From the NCBI GenBank assembly GCA_963971285.1, contig OZ020262.1, forward strand, positions 5,923,036 through 5,987,035: 64,000 nucleotides of DNA. Reading direction: 5' to 3'. Source of the DNA: Astropecten irregularis (Eukaryota > Echinodermata > Asteroidea > Paxillosida > Astropectinidae). Below, in pieces: positions 58,640 to 64,000 of this stretch. The notes beneath the pieces are model-generated. The model saw nothing but the letters and a program-made list of their open reading frames with translations. It did no database searches and had not been told where the DNA came from. Each line of letters opens with the position of its first letter. Position 1 is the first letter of the stretch. A program made the position numbers and the translations under genes.

Positions 58640-59094
58640 GTCAGTGGGTTAAAGCTGGAATCATTATAGTATTTGAACCAGGGCCCCCTGGTAAATTATT
58701 GTTTTGAAACCCTTTAAAGTTTGGTACATCATTTTGTTTTAATAGCATGTATAGAAGATATCATATCATTCATGCTGATCACCTTGTTTTTGAAATCACA
58801 ATTTTCTTTGCAGCACCATTCAGAATATAAAAAGGATTTCACTACTTTTCCTCTTGCATCCCTTGTCACCCCTGTATGCCACCCATCCCTTAATTTTAGC
58901 TCCTTACGAACAATTTCACGGGGAGGAACATGTCCAAGACCAGTTAGGAAAAATAAGGACCCACAGACTCTAATATTCAGAGTGTCAATACAAATTTAAT
59001 CCAACCAACTCACAAATTTACAACCACAAAATAATTAGATGCACGTCAGAAATTAGGCCTTGGCTCAATGGCCGCCTGACTATTTACAAAGATT

Positions 59095-59590
59095 CAAGGT
59101 TCTCCACCAAACAGTATTCCTTGAATACAAAATCTACGGTTTTTCACCACACAGTATTCCTTATTCCACAAAATTCAAGGTTCTTCACCAAACAGTATTC
59201 CTTGAACACAAAATCTACGGTTTTTCACCACAAAGTATCCCTTGTTCCACAAAATTCAAGGTTCTCCACCAAACAGTATTCCTTGAATACAAAATCTACG
59301 GTTTTTCACCACACAGTATTCCTTATTCCACAAAATTCAAGGTTCTTCACCAAACAGTATTCCTTGAACACAAAATCTACGGTTTTTCACCACAAAGTAT
59401 CCCTTGTTCCACAAAATTCAAGGTTCTCCACCAAACAGTATTCCTTGAATACAAAATCTACGGTTTTTCACCACAAAGTATCCCTTGTTCCACAAATACA
59501 AGGGTTCTCCACCAAACAATATTCCTTGAATACAAAATCTACGGTTTTTCACCACAAAGTATCCCTTGTTCCACAAATACAAGGGTTTTT
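59095..59590. repeat. Tandem repeat, 81-bp unit in a 162-bp higher-order pattern
   Basis: CAAGGTTCT recurs at 59095, 59176, 59257, 59338 and 59419, then as a variant near 59500: an exact 81-bp period. Units alternate between a CTCCACC...GAATAC form and a CTTCACC...GAACAC form, so odd and even units match better, giving a 162-bp higher-order repeat. Because 81 is divisible by three, ORFs of 242 and 163 codons stay open, but they are repeat artefacts. Confidence 0.9.
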
Positions 59591-59629
59591 CAATTTTCAC
59601 AAAAGTGGTTAATTACACAGTATTCCTTA

Positions 59630-59785
59630 TTTCACAAAATTCAAGGTTTTCAGTTTCTGACAAAATATAAATCACAGAGTATTTCTTATTCCACAAAAAT
59701 TCAAGGTTTTCAGTTTCTGACAAAATATGAATCACAGAGTATTTCTTATTCCACAAAATTCAAGGTTTTCAGTCTGACACAAATA
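59630..59785. repeat. Tandem repeat, about 60-bp unit
   Basis: TTCAAGGTTTTCAGT and TCACAGAGTATTTCTTATTCC recur two to three times with a spacing of about 60 bp. The unit is related to the 81-bp repeat it follows. Confidence 0.75.
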
Positions 59786-60033
59786 TGATTCACACAGATC
59801 ATGAGCTGGGACGGGTCTGGTCTGTCAGGTTGTGGTTAGTCCCGCTGACTCTCGCAAAGACTCGTCTTGAACTAGTCCCGGCTCCAGGGGTGCTGAACAA
59901 GCTCTGTCTGGTAGCAACCACAAAGATTCCTGCTCTTGGAGCTCCCTCCGACGGAGACCCACATCAATGCTTGGCCTGGACCAGTAGCTGCTCACATCGC
60001 CCGCATCAGTGGCGAAAGTCCCACCCAAAATTT

Positions 60034-60730
60034 TGTGCCGTCTATGAATTTAATGTGAAATTAACCAGGACTTATTTACTTTGAGGAAATAAATGGAATT
60101 TCAAATCTCTGATTTCTACAAGTGATATTCTTCCATTTTGCTAATCATACATTTTACAGGTTCAAGGACAAAAAGAACATAAAAATAAAATTGTACATAG
60201 GTCTTCAAAGGCATCTAAAAACTATTAATTTCTGGCTTCAATTTCTTAGCACAAAATAACTGTAATATTTAACTCACGGTTAGGACTTGCAATGCTTTGG
60301 TTTAGACTCCTGGGAAGTGATGTAGCTATCAGGAAACCAAGTTCCCAGCAATAAACAGTACACAAATTATGTGTTTGATGTACCCAGCAATGAGCATGTC
60401 CACAATGACATGTCTTCACTTCAAGCTTGTAGACTCTGACTGAGACTACACCCAACACAAGAATCTGGCAGGAATTTCTCTCTCCACGCCCTCCTAACCA
60501 CGGCACAATACACCATTATATACCCTCAACACACACACAAAGCACATCCTTTAACAAAGGGGCACACTGAGGCTGCCCTCTCCAGGCCCTGGAAGAAATT
60601 TATGTTAATTTACTGTACAACATGCAAGACTTTTGACCAATCAGGTGACAGATAAAAGAAAAAGACACTCTTTATTTACAGCCTTCTACTAAAACAAAAG
60701 AAACACCCAAAATTTAATTCACTTGTGACA
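60034..60730 (-). mobile_element. Probable 3' LTR of the Gmr1-like retrotransposon
   Basis: Read on the minus strand, TGTCACAAGTG begins immediately after the polypurine tract. A TATA box (TATATAA, 60516-60522) lies about 210 bp in, as expected of an LTR promoter. A TGT...ACA element of about 697 bp would end at 60034 (GACGGCACA). That outer end is a guess, because the other LTR lies outside the window. Confidence 0.5.
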
Positions 60731-60746
60731 TTTCACTCCCACCTTT
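60731..60746 (-). other. Polypurine tract of the retrotransposon
   Basis: AAAGGTGGGAGTGAAA on the minus strand lies 44 bp after the pol stop codon and directly before the TGTCAC start of the LTR. Such tracts prime plus-strand DNA synthesis in LTR elements. Confidence 0.65.
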
Positions 60747-60790
60747 AAGAAATGTATTGATACATTTCTAGTCTGATCGTCCTAAATAAC

Positions 60791-63700
60791 TTATGAACGG
60801 CTTAAGTAATCTGCCCCAACATTTTCACTTCCTTTTATGGCCTCTATCCTGAATCTGTACGGCTGTAGTGTAAGGGCCCAACGCATAATTCTGCCGTTGG
60901 CTACCTTGGCTCGCTGCAAGTAGGTCAAAGGTTGATGGTCAGTTTCAAGAATGAACTGGCGACCATAAAGATAAGGTTCGAACTTACGGACTGCCCATAC
61001 AATTGCCAGACACTCTTTCTCCATGACAGAGTACGATTTTTCTCTAGGAAGAAGTTTCTTACTTGCGTAGGAAACTGGAAACTTCTCACCATCGTGATCT
61101 TGGAGAAGAACAGCACCCACTCCCAGATCTGAAGCATCAGTTCTGAGAATGAAATCCTTGCTAAGATCAGGAAGACAAAGAATAGGTGAAGTGGTTAGCT
61201 TAGATTTAAGAGTACAGAAAGCTTGTTCCTGGCTGGACTCCCAAATCATTTTGTTGGGTTCGTTCTTCTTTGTTTTGTCGGTCAGAGGCACTGCTATGGC
61301 TGCATAGTTGGGTATGAACCGTCTATAGTAGTTTGACATACCCAGGAAAGACCTAAGTTGTTTTTTGGTTTCTGGACGTTTGGCTTGCTGAATAGTCAAC
61401 ACTTTCTCTGGTCTTGGCTTCAATTGCCCATTTCCAACCACGTGACCCAGAAATTCAACCTGTTCTTGCCCTATGGAGCATTTTGTTGGTCGAGCTGTTA
61501 GCTTTGCAGATCGCAACCTTTGAAACAATTCTTTTAGGATATGGATATGCTGTTCCCATGAAGAAGTATGAACTAGGATATCATCAATATAATTGACGAC
61601 ACCATCTAAGCCTCTTAGAAGTTTCCTCATGATTCTACTAAAAGTTGCTGGCGCGTTGACAAGCCCAAATGGCATGACAACAAATTGGAATAGTCCATCT
61701 GGGGTGATGAAAGAAGTTAATGGCTTGGAAGATTCATCCATTGGCACCTGCCAGTAACCCTTACTCAGGTCTAGTTTTGTGAAGTAGTTGTCTCGGCTGA
61801 GTTTAGTGAAAAGTTCTTCTTGGTCTGGAATTGGTTCCGCATCGAAGATTGAAACTCGATTTAACTTCCGGAAATCCACGCAGAATCGGTTTGATCCATC
61901 AGGCTTCTTCACCAGAACAATCGGAGAAGCAAATGGGGCATTAGAAGGCTCAATGATTCCCATCTTAAGCATGGTTTTGACCTCCTCTTTGACAGTGTCA
62001 CGAAGAGCATGAGGTAAAGGATATGGCTTGCTTCTGATAGGATCACCACTCTCCAGGACGATTGCATGTTGACCCAAATTAGTTCGTCCAGGTAGATCGG
62101 TGAGAACATCACGGTAATTGCCGAGAAGTCTACGGACTTGAGATTGTTGGTCAGGACTTAGGTTGGGATTGACAACAACATCATTGATGGTCTCTGTGGC
62201 TTCTAGAGGATGAAGCTGCAAAAGATTCTTGTTAGACATTGAAACATCAGAAAAAGAATCAGACAGGTCATTGTCACTTTCAATGACAGCGGTGCATGCA
62301 ATGTCGAAAATACTATTTAGTGTCTGACTTGGGGAACAAGAAAGTGCCCCCAATTCCTCTGGTCGTTCTAAATAGCGTTTTAAGAGGTTTGCATGAAAGA
62401 CCTTGGAGTTACCGTTTAAGTCAATGCGGTAATCCATCGAACCAATTTTGTCAAGGATAGGAAAAGGTCCCTTCCACTGTAAGAGAAGTTTGTTACGATC
62501 AGTGGGCAAAAGTAGTAAGACCTTGTCACCTGCTTCAAAGATTCGATTCTTGCTCTTTTTGTCATATTGTTGTTTGTATCTTGATCTGGACTTCTGTAAT
62601 TCTTTGTGTGCTGCGTGACATGTATCTGCCAACCTATTCTTCAAATCTAGAATGTATTGGTATGTGGTCTTGGTCTCTGAAGAATCTGTTTCTCCAGTCC
62701 ATAATTCTCGAAGAATGGTTATGGGGCCTCTGACGTGTCTACCATACAAGAGTTCAAAGGGGGAAAATCCCAAACTCTCCTGAGGAGCTTCTCTAATAGC
62801 AAACAAAAGGGGATTGACATACCTATCCCAATCTGAAGGTCGTTCGGCACACATGCGTTTGAGCATTTGTTTGAGAGTTCCATTAAACCTCTCAACCAGG
62901 CCGTTGCAAGATGGATGATATGGAGTTGTTGTGATCTGGTGAATGGACAAGAGTTTGCTGACTTCCTTCATGAGCTGAGAAGTGAATTGTGAACCCTGGT
63001 CTGTCAACATTTGTTTGGGAATACCTACTCTGGAGAAAATATCAAGCAGAGCTTCGGCAACCCGTTCAGTTTCAATAGATGGAAGAGGAATAGCCTCCGG
63101 GTATCTGGTGGCAAAATCAATGACAGTCAAGATATATCTGTTTCGATTTTTGGTCATTGGGTGGATAGGGCCCACGATATCAACTGCGATACGTTCAAAG
63201 GGAGATTCAATGATGGGCATAGTACCCAAAGGAACCTTGGTAACTCGACCTTTAGGAGTCGTTCTCTGGCAGATATCACATGAGTGACAGAAACGTGTTA
63301 TATCTGCGGTGATGCCGGGCCAAAAGAAGTTAGTAAGGACCCTGTCTGTCGTTTTCTTTGGACCTTGGTGCCCTCCTAACAAAGTTTCATGTGCCAGTCG
63401 CATAACCTGGTGACGATAAGGCTTGGGGACTACAACCTGATCAAATGCATTTCCATACTCAACCCTTGGTGAGAGAAACTTCCGAAACAAAAGTCCGTTC
63501 CGGTAAAAGAAACTAGTTGTGGCCTGATTAGGGCTGACCTTAACAGATTTGTTTTCTGCAATCTCTCGGGCTCGTTGGAGTGTTGGGTCCTCTTGTTGGG
63601 CTTTCAGTAAGGCTTCAGCAGTCACAGCTTCGTCAAGTGGCTTGGGAACCTTGAGCGACCGGAAGGGTGTATCTTGAGATTTCTTCTGTAATCTCGTCTG

Positions 63701-64000
63701 GACGGCGCACACTGGCGAAGGGGAAAGAGACCACTCGGTGTCTGGATCATCCGGTGGACGCACTCCCGAAATATTGCCTAGAATGAGCTCATAGACTGGG
63801 TTAGTCATACACAGAGCCTCAGTAGAACCAGAAAAGTATGGTGAACTCACAGTGATATTGGCAACAGGAACTTGCCTAACTGTTCCATCGATGAGGACAC
63901 AAGTTTTCATCTTACCAGTCAGCTGATCATCTGGAACAAGACTACGCTTTACCACCACACCACTACACCCGCTGTCACGAAGGACGGACACGGTGTGATC
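60791..64000 (-). CDS. Gmr1-like Ty3/gypsy polyprotein: protease-integrase-RT-RNase H (5' end beyond window)
   Basis: An open frame of about 1069 codons runs from the window edge to TAA at 60791, with no internal stop. Numbering from the codon at 63991: the protease active site DSG is at 6-8 and the LILGN protease end at 69-73. The integrase zinc finger (H201, H208, C235/C238/C241 region) is followed by the DD35E core D271, D331, E367 and a GPF module at about 508. The RT follows, with LDLSKGYWQV at about 740, MPFGLVNAPATF at about 773 and YIDD at 801-804. RNase H (TDAS, D952; TDHQ, D1018) comes last. Integrase before RT reverses the usual Ty3/gypsy order and defines the Gmr1-like group reported from deuterostomes. 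All catalytic residues are present, so the copy may be young. Gag and the 5' LTR lie outside. No envelope gene is visible. Confidence 0.95.
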   Translation of the reverse strand, partial: DHTVSVLRDSGCSGVVVKRSLVPDDQLTGKMKTCVLIDGTVRQVPVANITVSSPYFSGSTEALCMTNPVYELILGNISGVRPPDDPDTEWSLSPSPVCAVQTRLQKKSQDTPFRSLKVPKPLDEAVTAEALLKAQQEDPTLQRAREIAENKSVKVSPNQATTSFFYRNGLLFRKFLSPRVEYGNAFDQVVVPKPYRHQVMRLAHETLLGGHQGPKKTTDRVLTNFFWPGITADITRFCHSCDICQRTTPKGRVTKVPLGTMPIIESPFERIAVDIVGPIHPMTKNRNRYILTVIDFATRYPEAIPLPSIETERVAEALLDIFSRVGIPKQMLTDQGSQFTSQLMKEVSKLLSIHQITTTPYHPSCNGLVERFNGTLKQMLKRMCAERPSDWDRYVNPLLFAIREAPQESLGFSPFELLYGRHVRGPITILRELWTGETDSSETKTTYQYILDLKNRLADTCHAAHKELQKSRSRYKQQYDKKSKNRIFEAGDKVLLLLPTDRNKLLLQWKGPFPILDKIGSMDYRIDLNGNSKVFHANLLKRYLERPEELGALSCSPSQTLNSIFDIACTAVIESDNDLSDSFSDVSMSNKNLLQLHPLEATETINDVVVNPNLSPDQQSQVRRLLGNYRDVLTDLPGRTNLGQHAIVLESGDPIRSKPYPLPHALRDTVKEEVKTMLKMGIIEPSNAPFASPIVLVKKPDGSNRFCVDFRKLNRVSIFDAEPIPDQEELFTKLSRDNYFTKLDLSKGYWQVPMDESSKPLTSFITPDGLFQFVVMPFGLVNAPATFSRIMRKLLRGLDGVVNYIDDILVHTSSWEQHIHILKELFQRLRSAKLTARPTKCSIGQEQVEFLGHVVGNGQLKPRPEKVLTIQQAKRPETKKQLRSFLGMSNYYRRFIPNYAAIAVPLTDKTKKNEPNKMIWESSQEQAFCTLKSKLTTSPILCLPDLSKDFILRTDASDLGVGAVLLQDHDGEKFPVSYASKKLLPREKSYSVMEKECLAIVWAVRKFEPYLYGRQFILETDHQPLTYLQRAKVANGRIMRWALTLQPYRFRIEAIKGSENVGADYLSRS

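Noticed and set aside
58824-58995. Terminal exon of the C5orf34 homologue after TTTCTTTGCAG
   Set aside because: The frame is open for about 57 codons, but the peptide shows no similarity to the human C-terminus and appears random.
59060-59788. 242-codon plus-strand ORF with 27-residue repeats
   Set aside because: It is produced by the 81-bp tandem repeat (divisible by three). Another frame and the opposite strand are also open, and no domain or start context supports a protein.

Overview
This window is nuclear DNA of a marine invertebrate deuterostome, most likely an echinoderm and possibly a sea star. The assignment rests on three things. Host genes have many short coding exons with GT-AG introns. 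The genes have clear vertebrate counterparts: Rubicon, C5orf34, an NR2-type nuclear receptor and a rhodopsin-class GPCR. The right end carries a Ty3/gypsy element with integrase upstream of reverse transcriptase, an arrangement described from deuterostomes (Gmr1-like). Species assignment is inference.

Layout. 1-4.6 kb: non-coding DNA, an 89-bp tandem repeat, then the terminal coding exon of a plus-strand nuclear receptor. 4.6-28.8 kb: a gene-poor block packed with short non-autonomous transposons: two related families at TTAA targets, palindromic elements, a Tc1/mariner-like MITE, tRNA-derived SINEs and a LINE 3' fragment. 28.9-29.9 kb: an intronless GPCR with a TATA box. 30-34 kb: repeats. 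34.0-53.0 kb (minus strand): a complete Rubicon (RUBCN) homologue that I could assemble as 19 coding exons totalling 3192 nt (1063 codons plus stop), with consistent splice phases throughout; its introns hold many MITEs and SINEs. 54.2 kb onward (plus strand): the head-to-head neighbour, a homologue of human C5orf34, with six coding exons visible and the 3' end not found. 59.1-59.8 kb: tandem repeats. 60.0-64.0 kb (minus strand): 3' part of the Gmr1-like retrotransposon (protease end, integrase, RT, RNase H, polypurine tract, probable LTR), cut by the window edge.

The host genes do not form a pathway. Rubicon and C5orf34 may share a divergent promoter. I found no prokaryotic features, CRISPR array or new multi-gene system. 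The most notable items are the inverted pol domain order, a MITE touching a Rubicon splice donor, splice-acceptor-like tandem repeats before the nuclear receptor exon, and nested or chimeric MITEs.
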